From: an uncultured Kineosporia sp.
GTDB lineage: Bacteria > Actinomycetota > Actinomycetes > Actinomycetales > Kineosporiaceae
DNA length: 12,736 bases
Direction: 5' to 3'
NCBI GenBank assembly: GCA_937859855.1
Contig: CALMAR010000165.1
Location: 1-12,736, forward strand
Part shown: piece by piece, positions 1 through 9,260 of the stretch
Layout: every line of letters begins with the position of its first letter
How positions within the stretch are numbered: the stretch's first letter is position 1
Made by a program: the position numbers and the translations under genes
Notes under the pieces: model-generated
What the model was told of the DNA's origin: nothing
What the model saw: only the letters and a program-made list of their open reading frames with translations
Databases searched by the model: none

Positions 1-347
1 AGCTCGCCCAGCGATTTTGCCGGAGGGGGCGGCGGCTCGGCCGAGATCATCGCGAACCATTGGCGCGGGCCAGCGGAGCCACTGAACGCACCCGGGCCAC
101 TGGACGCAGCAGAGGTGGGTGGGTCGGGCTCGGCCAGCCGGTCGGTCTGCTCCGGCAACTCGGTGAGCCGGTGAACCAGCCTGATCGTGGCCCGGCCGGA
201 CGACCCGTTCTGCACCCGCGCCGCCTCGAACCGGGCTTGCAGCTCGGCGATGGAGAGCAGCCGGCCAGTCCGTGGATCGACGTCCCCTCCGGATAGCACG
301 TCGATCCCGTCTCCCCGCCGCCCGATCTCCGGCAGCTCGCGAGGCAT
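1..347 (-). CDS. Hypothetical protein, N-terminal part only (runs off left edge)
   Basis: An open frame on the minus strand starts at ATG 347-345 and continues without a stop to the window edge, giving about 115 visible codons. Most third positions are G or C, as in the clearly real genes here, which supports coding. A GGGAG ribosome binding site lies at 352-356, four bases before the start. The protein begins MPRELPEIGRRGDG. Its middle is polar with a likely helix (around RLLSIAELQARFEAARVQ, residues 28-45), followed by a Ser/Gly/Pro-rich stretch and a run of five prolines near residue 105. I see no signal peptide or membrane segment in the visible part. I do not recognise the family and give no function. 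It is divergent from the tryptophan synthase-like gene, with the repeat pair in between. Confidence 0.6.
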   Translation of the reverse strand, partial: MPRELPEIGRRGDGIDVLSGGDVDPRTGRLLSIAELQARFEAARVQNGSSGRATIRLVHRLTELPEQTDRLAEPDPPTSAASSGPGAFSGSAGPRQWFAMISAEPPPPPAKSLGE

Positions 348-369
348 CCGGCTCCCTTCTTTCAGCTCC

Positions 370-415
370 TGACCGGTTCTGGCGGATCGGTCAGCCCCTC
401 CCTGATCGATCCGCC
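370..415. repeat. Imperfect inverted repeat, copy 1 of 2
   Basis: The core at 381-415 is an inverted repeat. The left arm GGCGGATCGGTCAG and right arm CTGATCGATCCGCC pair over 14 bp with one mismatch (G-U in RNA) around a 7-base loop CCCCTCC. The preceding 11 bases (370-380) are also shared with copy 2, apart from three substitutions. No T run follows on either strand, so it is a poor intrinsic terminator. It could be a regulator-binding site, an RNA hairpin or a REP-like repeat. Confidence 0.75.
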
Positions 416-428
416 CTCCGTGAACCAG

Positions 429-474
429 TGACCGGCGTTGGCGGATCGGTCAGCCCCTCCCTGATCGATCCGCC
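429..474. repeat. Imperfect inverted repeat, copy 2 of 2
   Basis: This copy lies exactly 59 bp downstream of copy 1. Its core at 440-474 is identical to copy 1 over all 35 bases, including loop and mismatch. The sequence between the two cores (416-439) differs except for the shared TGACCGG lead-in. Identity confined to the hairpin and its lead-in suggests selection on that unit or a recent duplication. Confidence 0.75.
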
Positions 475-636
475 GCATCGGCCGAGTACGAGATTGGCCA
501 GGGCATGTACCCCCGGGCGTCACCCCGGCCCGAAACAGCCGCGATCAGGTGCTGACCAGCACAGACAGCCGGCCCAGCGCCGCGGGTGCACCTTCTTGCG
601 CCGGGCGGCCGGATACATCTGCGGGTCAGATGAGTG

Positions 637-666
637 CTGACGGTTTCATCGGAGCCGGCTTACGCT
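637..666 (+). promoter_or_regulatory. Possible promoter for the TrpB2 gene
   Basis: A -35-like CTGACG (637-642) and a -10-like TACGCT (661-666) are 18 bp apart. Transcription would start near 673, leaving a leader of about 40 bases that includes the ribosome binding site at 704-708. The match to the housekeeping consensus is moderate, so this is a suggestion only. Confidence 0.35.
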
Positions 667-713
667 GCGCTGATCACCGGCGAGCGAGCCGGCACGAGCC
701 CGTGGAGGTCGCG

Positions 714-2087
714 TTGACCGCAGAGCTGACCCAGGTCAAGCAGCACAAGTACCTGCTGGACGAATCGCAGATGCCGACCCAGTGGTACAACATCATTCCC
801 GATCTCCCGCAGCCGCCTCCGCCGCCGCTGCATCCGGGCACCCACCACCCGATCGGCCCGGACGACCTGGCGCCCCTGTTCCCGATGGCGCTGATCATGC
901 AGGAGGTGTCGGGCGAGTCGTACATCGACATCCCGCCGGAGGTCCAGGACGTCTACCGGCTCTGGCGCCCGTCGCCGCTGTACCGGGCGCACCGGCTGGA
1001 GCAGGCCCTGGACACTCCGGCACGGATCTACTACAAGTACGAGGGCGTCTCTCCGTCCGGTTCGCACAAGACCAACACCGCCGTGCCGCAAGCGTTCTAC
1101 AACGCCCAGGCCGGTGTCCGGAAACTGACCACCGAGACCGGAGCCGGCCAGTGGGGAACAGCGCTGGCGTTCGCCTGCGCGGTCTTCGGGCTCGAGTGCG
1201 AGGTCTGGCAGGTCGGCGGCTCCTACGACTCCAAGCCCTACCGGCGCGCCATGATCGAGACATTCGGCGGCACCGTCCACCGCTCACCGTCCCAGCTCAC
1301 CGGCGCCGGACGCGCCTTCCCGCAGGACCACACCGGCTCACTCGGGATCGCCATCTCGGAGGCGGTCGAGGTCGCGGCGCAGAGCGAGGACACCAAGTAC
1401 TCGCTGGGCTCGGTGCTGAACCACGTGCTGATGCACCAGACGATCATCGGCGAGGAGGCGCTGCTGCAACTGCGGATGGCCGGTGAGACCGAGGTCGACC
1501 TGGTGATCGGGTGTACCGGCGGCGGGTCGAACTTCGGCGGGCTGTCGTTCCCGTTCATCCGGGAGAAGCTGGCCGGGCGGATGAACCCGGTGATCCGCGC
1601 GGTGGAGCCGGCCTCCTGTCCCTCGCTGACCCGCGGTGAATACCGCTACGACTTCGGCGACACGGCCGGGATGACGCCGCTGATGAAGATGCACACCCTG
1701 GGCCACGACTTCGTACCGGACCCGATCCACGCCGGCGGCCTGCGCTATCACGGCATGTCCCCGCTGCTGTCCCACGTCTACGAGCTGGGCCTGATGGAGG
1801 CCACCGCGATCGACCAGACCGCCTGCTTCGACGCGGCGATCCGGTTCGCCCGGACCGAGGGCATCGTCCCCGCTCCGGAGCCCACCCACGCACTGGCCGA
1901 GACGATGACCGAGGCGCTGGCCTGCAAGGAGTCCGGCGAGGAGAAGGTGATCGTGACGGCGCTGTGCGGGCACGGCCTGCTCGACCTCGCCGCCTATGAC
2001 GACTACCTGCACGGGCGGATGATCGATTCGGGACTCTCGGACCAGCAGCTCGAGCAGGCCCTGGCCGGGGTGCCCGTACTCGGCTGA
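714..2087 (+). CDS. trpB2: TrpB2-type tryptophan synthase beta chain (PLP enzyme)
   Basis: This is a fold-type II pyridoxal-phosphate enzyme of the TrpB2 branch, which joins indole to serine (or a related donor) to give tryptophan in the cytoplasm. I chose TTG 714 because GGAGG (704-708) sits five bases upstream, and the resulting 457 residues begin a few residues before the conserved block MPTQWYN (20-26). Upstream in-frame starts (ATG 549, ATG 630, GTG 702) add unconserved sequence. The PLP lysine is K119 in the GSHKTN motif; the phosphate-binding loop GCTGGGSN spans 266-273. The FPMALI block and the long proline-rich N-terminal segment are TrpB2 traits absent from the TrpA-partnered TrpB1. 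No trpA, trpC or other tryptophan gene is nearby, so it is probably a stand-alone or salvage enzyme. It converges on the TetR gene with a 20-bp gap. Confidence 0.92.
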   Translation: MTAELTQVKQHKYLLDESQMPTQWYNIIPDLPQPPPPPLHPGTHHPIGPDDLAPLFPMALIMQEVSGESYIDIPPEVQDVYRLWRPSPLYRAHRLEQALDTPARIYYKYEGVSPSGSHKTNTAVPQAFYNAQAGVRKLTTETGAGQWGTALAFACAVFGLECEVWQVGGSYDSKPYRRAMIETFGGTVHRSPSQLTGAGRAFPQDHTGSLGIAISEAVEVAAQSEDTKYSLGSVLNHVLMHQTIIGEEALLQLRMAGETEVDLVIGCTGGGSNFGGLSFPFIREKLAGRMNPVIRAVEPASCPSLTRGEYRYDFGDTAGMTPLMKMHTLGHDFVPDPIHAGGLRYHGMSPLLSHVYELGLMEATAIDQTACFDAAIRFARTEGIVPAPEPTHALAETMTEALACKESGEEKVIVTALCGHGLLDLAAYDDYLHGRMIDSGLSDQQLEQALAGVPVLG

Positions 2088-2107
2088 TCCACTCGGGCGC
2101 CGGGTTC

Positions 2108-2686
2108 TCAGGGCAGGAGCAGCCCGATCGCGATCTCGAGACGGTGTAGGTAGGTGGGCCGATCCCCGGCTTGGTGCTTGATCCCGATGGAGGTACTGAT
2201 CAGCGTCTGCGCGACCGCCAGTGCTCGCTGCTGATGTTCCGGGCCTGCCTCCGCAGCGATGGCGCGGGTGATCAGTTCAGCGAAGCGCACGGGTGCTGAC
2301 TCAGTGATCGACCCGAGCAGATCGGGATTGTCCTCGATCACCGCGGTGACGTGTCGCGTCATCGGCCCCAGGTATCGGCCGGTCCACCGGTCGAACGCGT
2401 CCAGGAGGCGCTCCGGCAGCGCTCGCGCGGTCTCGTTCAGGATGCCTTCGGCAGCGATCACGTCCTCCAGCAGGGCGTGCGTGACGGCAGCGCGGAACAA
2501 CTCGTCCTTGGAGCTGAACAGGAAGTACAGGCCAGGCCTGGAAATACGCGCCTCCCGCGCGATGGCCTCCATCGACGTCTTGTACCCGAACCGGGCGAAG
2601 GTGAGAAGCGCAGACTCCAGGACCGCTGCACGCCGGTCCGGGCCGGCAGCGACCGGATCGCCGGCGTCGTGCGTGCCAGCCCGCAT
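2108..2686 (-). CDS. TetR/AcrR family transcriptional regulator
   Basis: A 192-residue one-component repressor of usual TetR length. The N-terminal DNA-binding domain covers about residues 18-64. Its helix-turn-helix lies near 38-58 (SMEAIAREARISRPGLYFLF), followed by the typical SSKDELF. The C-terminal two-thirds is the variable ligand-binding and dimerisation domain; the ligand cannot be read from sequence. The ATG start is supported by GGGAG at 2694-2698 on the minus strand, seven bases upstream. It is divergent from the short-chain dehydrogenase with only 60 bp between the start codons. By the usual pattern of such pairs it probably represses the dehydrogenase and itself through the palindromes in that gap. 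This role is inferred from arrangement. Confidence 0.92.
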   Translation of the reverse strand: MRAGTHDAGDPVAAGPDRRAAVLESALLTFARFGYKTSMEAIAREARISRPGLYFLFSSKDELFRAAVTHALLEDVIAAEGILNETARALPERLLDAFDRWTGRYLGPMTRHVTAVIEDNPDLLGSITESAPVRFAELITRAIAAEAGPEHQQRALAVAQTLISTSIGIKHQAGDRPTYLHRLEIAIGLLLP

Positions 2687-2709
2687 GCGCCCACTCCCAG
2701 AGCTGAACG

Positions 2710-2724
2710 AACTTTACAGAAGTT
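2710..2724. promoter_or_regulatory. Palindrome over -35, candidate TetR operator
   Basis: AACTT-TACAG-AAGTT is an inverted repeat with 5-bp arms. It overlaps the -35 element of the dehydrogenase promoter (2713-2718), so a dimeric regulator bound here would block RNA polymerase. The neighbouring TetR product is the obvious candidate, but binding is not shown. Confidence 0.4.
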
Positions 2725-2740
2725 GTCTACTCCGTACAGT
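2713..2740 (+). promoter_or_regulatory. Promoter of the dehydrogenase gene, predicted leaderless start
   Basis: TTTACA (2713-2718; five of six matches to TTGACA) and TACAGT (2735-2740; fits TAnnnT) are separated by 16 bp. Transcription would be expected about seven bases after the -10, at or next to the ATG at 2747. No Shine-Dalgarno sequence lies between. The mRNA is therefore probably leaderless, which is common in actinobacteria. Confidence 0.6.
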
Positions 2741-2742
2741 AG
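2727..2742. promoter_or_regulatory. Palindrome over -10, candidate operator
   Basis: CTACT-CCGTAC-AGTAG is an inverted repeat with 5-bp arms and covers the -10 hexamer at 2735-2740. Together with the palindrome at 2710-2724 it brackets the promoter. The arms of the two palindromes differ, so they may be sites for different proteins, or only one may be real. Confidence 0.4.
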
Positions 2743-2746
2743 CGGC

Positions 2747-3715
2747 ATGACTTCGCCTCTGCTCAGGACTCGATTCGACGCGGCCAGCACCGCCGATGAC
2801 GTGTTGGCCGGTACTGACCTGAGCGGCGTGCGCGCCATCGTGACCGGCGGTTCGTCCGGGCTGGGCACCGAGACCGCCCGAGCGCTCGCCGCGGCGGGCG
2901 CGGACGTCACTCTCGCCGTGCGCAACATCGAGGTGGGCCACGCCGTCGCCCAGGCGGTCGAGCGGTCCGGGGCCGCGACCAGTCCCCAGGTGATGAGGCT
3001 CGACCTGGCCAGCCCTCAGTCCGTGGCTGGCTTCATCAGCTCGTGGGACGGCGTGCTGCACCTGCTGGTCAATAACGCCGGGCTTGTCACCGGCGGCCTC
3101 GACCGGACCGAGGAAGGCTGGGAGCTGCAGTTCGCCACCAATCATCTCGGCCATTTCGCCCTCGCGACGGGGCTTCACGACGCCTTGGCCGGTGGTGCCT
3201 CGCAGCGGCACGGCGCGAGGATCGTGTCGCTCAGTTCGACCGCGCACATGCGGGCCGGCGTCGACTTCGACGACCTTCACTTCGAGCACCGCAGCTACGA
3301 CCCGCAGATCGCGTACGCCCAGTCCAAGACGGCGAATTCCCTGTTCGCCGTCGAAGCCACCCGGCGGTGGGCGGACGCCGGCATCGTCGCGAACGCGGTG
3401 AACCCCGGCGGGGTGGCCACTGGGCTGCAGCGCAACTTCACGGCGCGGCAGAAGGAGTCGCTCGACGCCGCCGAGGCGGCCGGCGTCTTCAGATACAAGA
3501 CGATCGAGCAAGGTGCCGCTACAACCATGGTCGCCGCAGTGTCGCCGGAATTTGCCTTCACCGGAGGTCACTACCTCGACGACTGCCAGGAGGCCTACCC
3601 GGTGCCCAACGACGCCGAGCTCGCAGACCACCCGCACGGCGTGAAAGCCTGGGCCCTCGAACCAGCCCTCGCCGAACGCCTCTGGACGGTGTCCACCGCG
3701 CTGCTGGACCGCTGA
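2747..3715 (+). CDS. Short-chain dehydrogenase/reductase (retinol dehydrogenase-like)
   Basis: A 322-residue classical-type SDR with a Rossmann fold that oxidises or reduces an alcohol/carbonyl substrate with NAD(P). The cofactor loop TGGSSGLG is at 33-40, NNAG at 109-112, the structural Asn at 132, the catalytic Ser probably at 164, and the Tyr-Lys pair at Y190 and K194 (YAQSK). A basic residue (R59) after the second strand suggests NADP preference. The length and the NHLGHF and NPGGV blocks fit the retinol-dehydrogenase/WWOX-like subgroup. The substrate cannot be inferred; the name is one of similarity only. I chose ATG 2747 because the promoter lies directly upstream and the frame beyond it covers the TetR gene on the other strand. 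It converges on the sigma factor gene with an 18-bp gap. Confidence 0.92.
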   Translation: MTSPLLRTRFDAASTADDVLAGTDLSGVRAIVTGGSSGLGTETARALAAAGADVTLAVRNIEVGHAVAQAVERSGAATSPQVMRLDLASPQSVAGFISSWDGVLHLLVNNAGLVTGGLDRTEEGWELQFATNHLGHFALATGLHDALAGGASQRHGARIVSLSSTAHMRAGVDFDDLHFEHRSYDPQIAYAQSKTANSLFAVEATRRWADAGIVANAVNPGGVATGLQRNFTARQKESLDAAEAAGVFRYKTIEQGAATTMVAAVSPEFAFTGGHYLDDCQEAYPVPNDAELADHPHGVKAWALEPALAERLWTVSTALLDR

Positions 3716-3733
3716 CCAGAGCGACTCGCCCGA

Positions 3734-4948
3734 TCAGCCATCAGCCTGGAGGAACCGGCGCAGCGCCGAGTTGGTGTCCAGGGCCAGGGCGGCCTGCCGG
3801 GCGGCCTGCGCCTCGGCGGTCCGGCCGAGCCGGTCCAGCAGGACCGCCCTGGAAGCATGCCAGAACGGATAGCGGCCCAGCCCGGTGAGCAAATCGATTT
3901 CGGCCAGTCCGGCCGCAGCGCCGTCCCGCTCCGCGATCGCCGCGCCGCGATTCAGCCGGACGACGTCGGAGTCCTGCACCCGCAGCAGCACGTCGTACCA
4001 GGAGACGATGGCCGGCCAGTCGGTTTCGGCCGATGACGCGGCCAGCGCATGGCAGGCGGCGATCGCGGCCTGCGCCACGTACGGATCCGGGCGATCCGGC
4101 GTCCTGGCCAGACCCTCACCGGTCAGTAGCACGCCCTCGCGAATCTTGGCCTGGTCCCAGCGCGAACGATCCTGATCGGCCAGCAGCACCACGGCACCGT
4201 GGTCGTCCAACCGGGCGGGCCGGCGCGAGTCCTGCAGCAGCATCAGCGCCAGCAGCCCGGTCAGGGCGGCCTCGTCGGGCATCAGCATGTGCAGCAACCG
4301 CCCGAGCCGGATCGCCTCGTCGGCCAGCTCCGGCCGGATCGGGTCATCGCGGGCGGTGGCCGAGTAGCCCTCGTTGAACAGCAGGTAGACGCAGGCGGCG
4401 ACTCCGGCCACCCGGCCCGGCAGCTGCGAGGCGGGCGGAATCCGAAACGGGATGCCGGCTCGAGCGATCTTCTGCTTGGTCCGGGTCAGCCTCTTGATCA
4501 TGGTCTGCTCCGGCACCAGTAGCGCCCGGGCCACCTCCGCGGTGGTCAGCCCGCACAGCGTGCGCAACGCCAGGGCCACCTGAGCCTCCAGCGCCAGCGC
4601 CGGGTGGCAGCAGGTGAACACCAGCCGCAGCAGGTCGTCCGGCACCTCGTGTCCGGGCGGCTCCGCATCGAACAGGCTCTGCAGTCGCACCGCCTCCGCC
4701 TCCCGCCGGTCACGGTTGCTCTCCCGCCGGACCGTGTCGATGGCGCAGTTGCGGGCGGCGACGGTCAGCCAGGCGCGGGGATTGGCCGGGACGCCATCGC
4801 GGCGCCAGGTGTCCAGCGCGCGAATGGCGGCGTCCTGCACGGCGTCCTCGGCGAGCTGGACATCACCGGTCAGCCGGATCAGGGTGGCGACGACGCGCGC
4901 ACCCTCATCCCGGACCAGCTGGGTGAGGGTGCGCGTGCAGTCATCCAC
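3734..4948 (-). CDS. ECF42-type RNA polymerase sigma factor with C-terminal TPR-like domain
   Basis: A 404-residue sigma-70 family factor, about twice the length of an ordinary ECF sigma. Region 2 lies at about 10-82 (AEDAVQDAAIRALDTWRR, PRAWL, ARNCAIDTVRR) and region 4 at about 104-165, with the helix-turn-helix around LTTAEVARALLVPEQTMIKR. From about 175 to the end is the helical extension typical of this group: VYLLFNEGYSA at 188-198, then TPR-like helices at 290-400. In ECF42 members this extension is known to be needed for activity, and no anti-sigma factor is encoded beside them; none is seen here. The start is GTG 4948, because a stop lies in frame four codons upstream and no better start follows. 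There is no clear Shine-Dalgarno; the gene begins 23 bp after the DGPF stop and may be translationally coupled to it. Confidence 0.93.
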   Translation of the reverse strand: MDDCTRTLTQLVRDEGARVVATLIRLTGDVQLAEDAVQDAAIRALDTWRRDGVPANPRAWLTVAARNCAIDTVRRESNRDRREAEAVRLQSLFDAEPPGHEVPDDLLRLVFTCCHPALALEAQVALALRTLCGLTTAEVARALLVPEQTMIKRLTRTKQKIARAGIPFRIPPASQLPGRVAGVAACVYLLFNEGYSATARDDPIRPELADEAIRLGRLLHMLMPDEAALTGLLALMLLQDSRRPARLDDHGAVVLLADQDRSRWDQAKIREGVLLTGEGLARTPDRPDPYVAQAAIAACHALAASSAETDWPAIVSWYDVLLRVQDSDVVRLNRGAAIAERDGAAAGLAEIDLLTGLGRYPFWHASRAVLLDRLGRTAEAQAARQAALALDTNSALRRFLQADG

Positions 4949-4971
4949 GAAACGTCAACTGAGTCAGCCGG

Positions 4972-5334
4972 TCAGCTCATCTGCGAGCCGAAGTCGAGAA
5001 CCGGCCGGACCTCGATCGACCCGCCGGTCCAGGCCGCCGGGATCTGGGCCGCCAGCGCCACCGCGGCGTCCAGATCGCCGGCCTCGATCAGGTAGAACCC
5101 GGTCAGCGCTTCCTTGGTCTCGGTGTACGGGCCGTCGGTGGTAACGACGTCGCCACCCTTCCCGCCCTTCACCTGCACGGTGGTGGCGGTGCTGGTGGGG
5201 TACAGGGCAGCACCGCCTCGCAGGACCGAGGCCGCAGCGGCGCCGAAGGCCGCGTACTCCTTGGTCTCCTCCGCGTACTCGGGCCGGGACCAGTCGACGT
5301 CCTGGCTGTAGATGAGGGCTGCGTACTGTGGCAT
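4972..5334 (-). CDS. DGPF/YCII-domain protein, partner of the ECF42 sigma factor
   Basis: A 120-residue protein of the YCII-related DGPF family. It starts MPQYAALIYS, and the signature DGPYTETKEALTGFYLIE lies at 67-84; the fourth residue is Tyr instead of Phe, a common variant. These are small ferredoxin-like-fold proteins whose biochemical role is not settled. Genes of this family are the hallmark neighbours and targets of ECF42 sigma factors. The ATG start has an excellent GGGAGG ribosome binding site ending six bases upstream. It precedes the sigma gene by 23 bp on the same strand, so the two are almost certainly one operon. Confidence 0.9.
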   Translation of the reverse strand: MPQYAALIYSQDVDWSRPEYAEETKEYAAFGAAAASVLRGGAALYPTSTATTVQVKGGKGGDVVTTDGPYTETKEALTGFYLIEAGDLDAAVALAAQIPAAWTGGSIEVRPVLDFGSQMS

Positions 5335-5385
5335 GGCGTTCCTCCCAGTGAGTTGTCCTGCGTTGTCTGCCGGTGGTTCATAGAA

Positions 5386-5413
5386 GGACGAACGGACCGG
5401 CCGCCAAAGGACA
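5386..5413 (-). promoter_or_regulatory. Possible ECF-type promoter of the DGPF-sigma operon
   Basis: On the minus strand TGTCCT (5413-5408) is followed after 17 bp by CGTCC (5390-5386), about 50 bases before the DGPF start. The spacing and the TGTC/CGTC pattern resemble ECF promoters; ECF42 targets are, as I recall, described with a TGTCGA-like -35 and a CG(A/T)C-like -10. If right, the sigma factor would control its own operon. Two short motifs in GC-rich DNA are weak evidence. Confidence 0.35.
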
Positions 5414-5415
5414 CA

Positions 5416-5940
5416 TCAGATGGCCAGGCTCGGAAGTATCTCGGCCCCCGGCAACGCGGCCAGCACGCAACCGGGCAGACGCAGCTTGGACCCCCGGACT
5501 CCGCTGCCGATGATCGCGGCCGGATGACTGGCCACGCCGTCCGAGATCAGGATGGCCCAGGACGGCGGCAGCCCGATCGGCGTGATCGCCCCGTAGGCCT
5601 GCCCGCTGGCGGCTTCCACCTCGGCCAGCGGAGCGAAGGACGCCTTGCGCGCACCCAGATGCCGGCGCACCACATTGTTCACGTCGGCCGTGGGGCGGGC
5701 CAGCACCCGGCAGGCGGCGTACGTGGTGTCCGGGCCGCGTCGCCCGGCCACCACCACGCAGTTCGCGCAATCGGCCGGGCTGACTCCATAGTGCTCGCAG
5801 AATTCCTCGGTTCCCGCGTACGCCGGGTCGATCGCCGTCACCTGCGCACCCGCCAGCTCAGGCGTGTTCTCCACCTCCCTGCGAACGGGCCCCAGCAGAT
5901 CGGGCCTTTCGAGCACGGGCATCCAGACCAGGGCAGGCAT
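5416..5940 (-). CDS. YbaK/ProX-family aminoacyl-tRNA deacylase (trans-editing domain)
   Basis: A 174-residue single-domain protein of the YbaK/prolyl-tRNA-synthetase-associated family. These enzymes hydrolyse mischarged aminoacyl-tRNA in trans in the cytoplasm; which tRNA this one edits is not evident. Family blocks visible: ANCVVVAGRRG (59-69), ADVNNVVRRHLGARKASFA with the conserved Lys at 99 (85-103), GAITPIGLP (117-125) and the C-terminal IIGSGVRGSKLRLPG (143-157). I chose ATG 5940, with AGGA seven bases upstream. A start at 6057 is open but would add 39 residues not expected for this family. The gene is divergent from glycyl-tRNA synthetase and ends 81 bp before the DGPF gene on the same strand. 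Co-transcription with the latter is possible but not evident. Confidence 0.88.
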   Translation of the reverse strand: MPALVWMPVLERPDLLGPVRREVENTPELAGAQVTAIDPAYAGTEEFCEHYGVSPADCANCVVVAGRRGPDTTYAACRVLARPTADVNNVVRRHLGARKASFAPLAEVEAASGQAYGAITPIGLPPSWAILISDGVASHPAAIIGSGVRGSKLRLPGCVLAALPGAEILPSLAI

Positions 5941-5960
5941 GGATTCATCCTGGCGGAAGA

Positions 5961-5972
5961 TTGGCGTGCCAA
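5961..5972. promoter_or_regulatory. Small palindrome upstream of the YbaK-like gene
   Basis: TTGGC-GT-GCCAA has perfect 5-bp arms, 20 bp before the YbaK-like start, in the intergenic region shared with glycyl-tRNA synthetase. It could be an operator. No cognate regulator is apparent, and a short palindrome can occur by chance. Confidence 0.25.
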
Positions 5973-6070
5973 CGGGGAGGACCAACCTGAACGCAAGTGC
6001 CGCCAGAGCCGGTTCCGCGCGATTGATCCTCCCGTTCGGAACGCTGGGACCGGCCACACCCCGGCCGGCC

Positions 6071-6076
6071 TAGACT
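6071..6076 (+). promoter_or_regulatory. Possible -10 element before glycyl-tRNA synthetase
   Basis: TAGACT fits the TAnnnT form of an actinobacterial -10, and transcription from it would leave a leader of about 67 bases. No convincing -35 is present. A short GC hairpin (CCGGCC 6050-6055 with GGCCGG 6063-6068) lies just upstream. I looked for a T-box leader (its conserved AGGGUGG core) in 5941-6149 and saw none. Confidence 0.3.
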
Positions 6077-6149
6077 CGACGCCGCGTAGATTCAGCTCTC
6101 ACCCCGATAGACGCGTCAGGCCTCGCTGCGGCGCCGAATGGAGCCTCTT

Positions 6150-9185
<3,036 letters not shown>

Positions 9186-9260
9186 CATGGCCACGGAAGC
9201 AGTCACGGCCTCCGGAAAACCGGGTGGACAGCCACTCCTACTTCGCAGACGTTGGATGAT

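Larger units (their letters stand above)
348..713. other. Divergent intergenic region, 366 bp
   Basis: This gap separates the left-edge gene (minus) from the TrpB2 gene (plus). It holds two near-identical inverted-repeat units at 370-415 and 429-474, a possible promoter for TrpB2 at 637-666, and the TrpB2 ribosome binding site at 704-708. The stretch 481-630 shows only a weak 5-bp hairpin (514-518 with 528-532). The plus-strand frame that could extend TrpB2 upstream to 549 reads as low-complexity Ser/Ala/Gly/Arg sequence unlike the family, so I treat it as non-coding. Confidence 0.55.

Noticed and set aside
60..640. Overlapping plus-strand open frames of 61-122 codons left of TrpB2
   Set aside because: They lie opposite the better-supported minus-strand gene or in the repeat region, have Arg/Pro/Ser-rich composition typical of shadow frames in GC-rich DNA, and resemble no family.
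549..713. N-terminal extension of TrpB2 to ATG 549 or ATG 630
   Set aside because: The added residues are unlike the family, and GGAGG at 704-708 fits TTG 714.
5941..6149. Possible T-box or other riboswitch before glycyl-tRNA synthetase
   Set aside because: No T-box core, specifier-stem pattern or terminator hairpin could be found in the leader.
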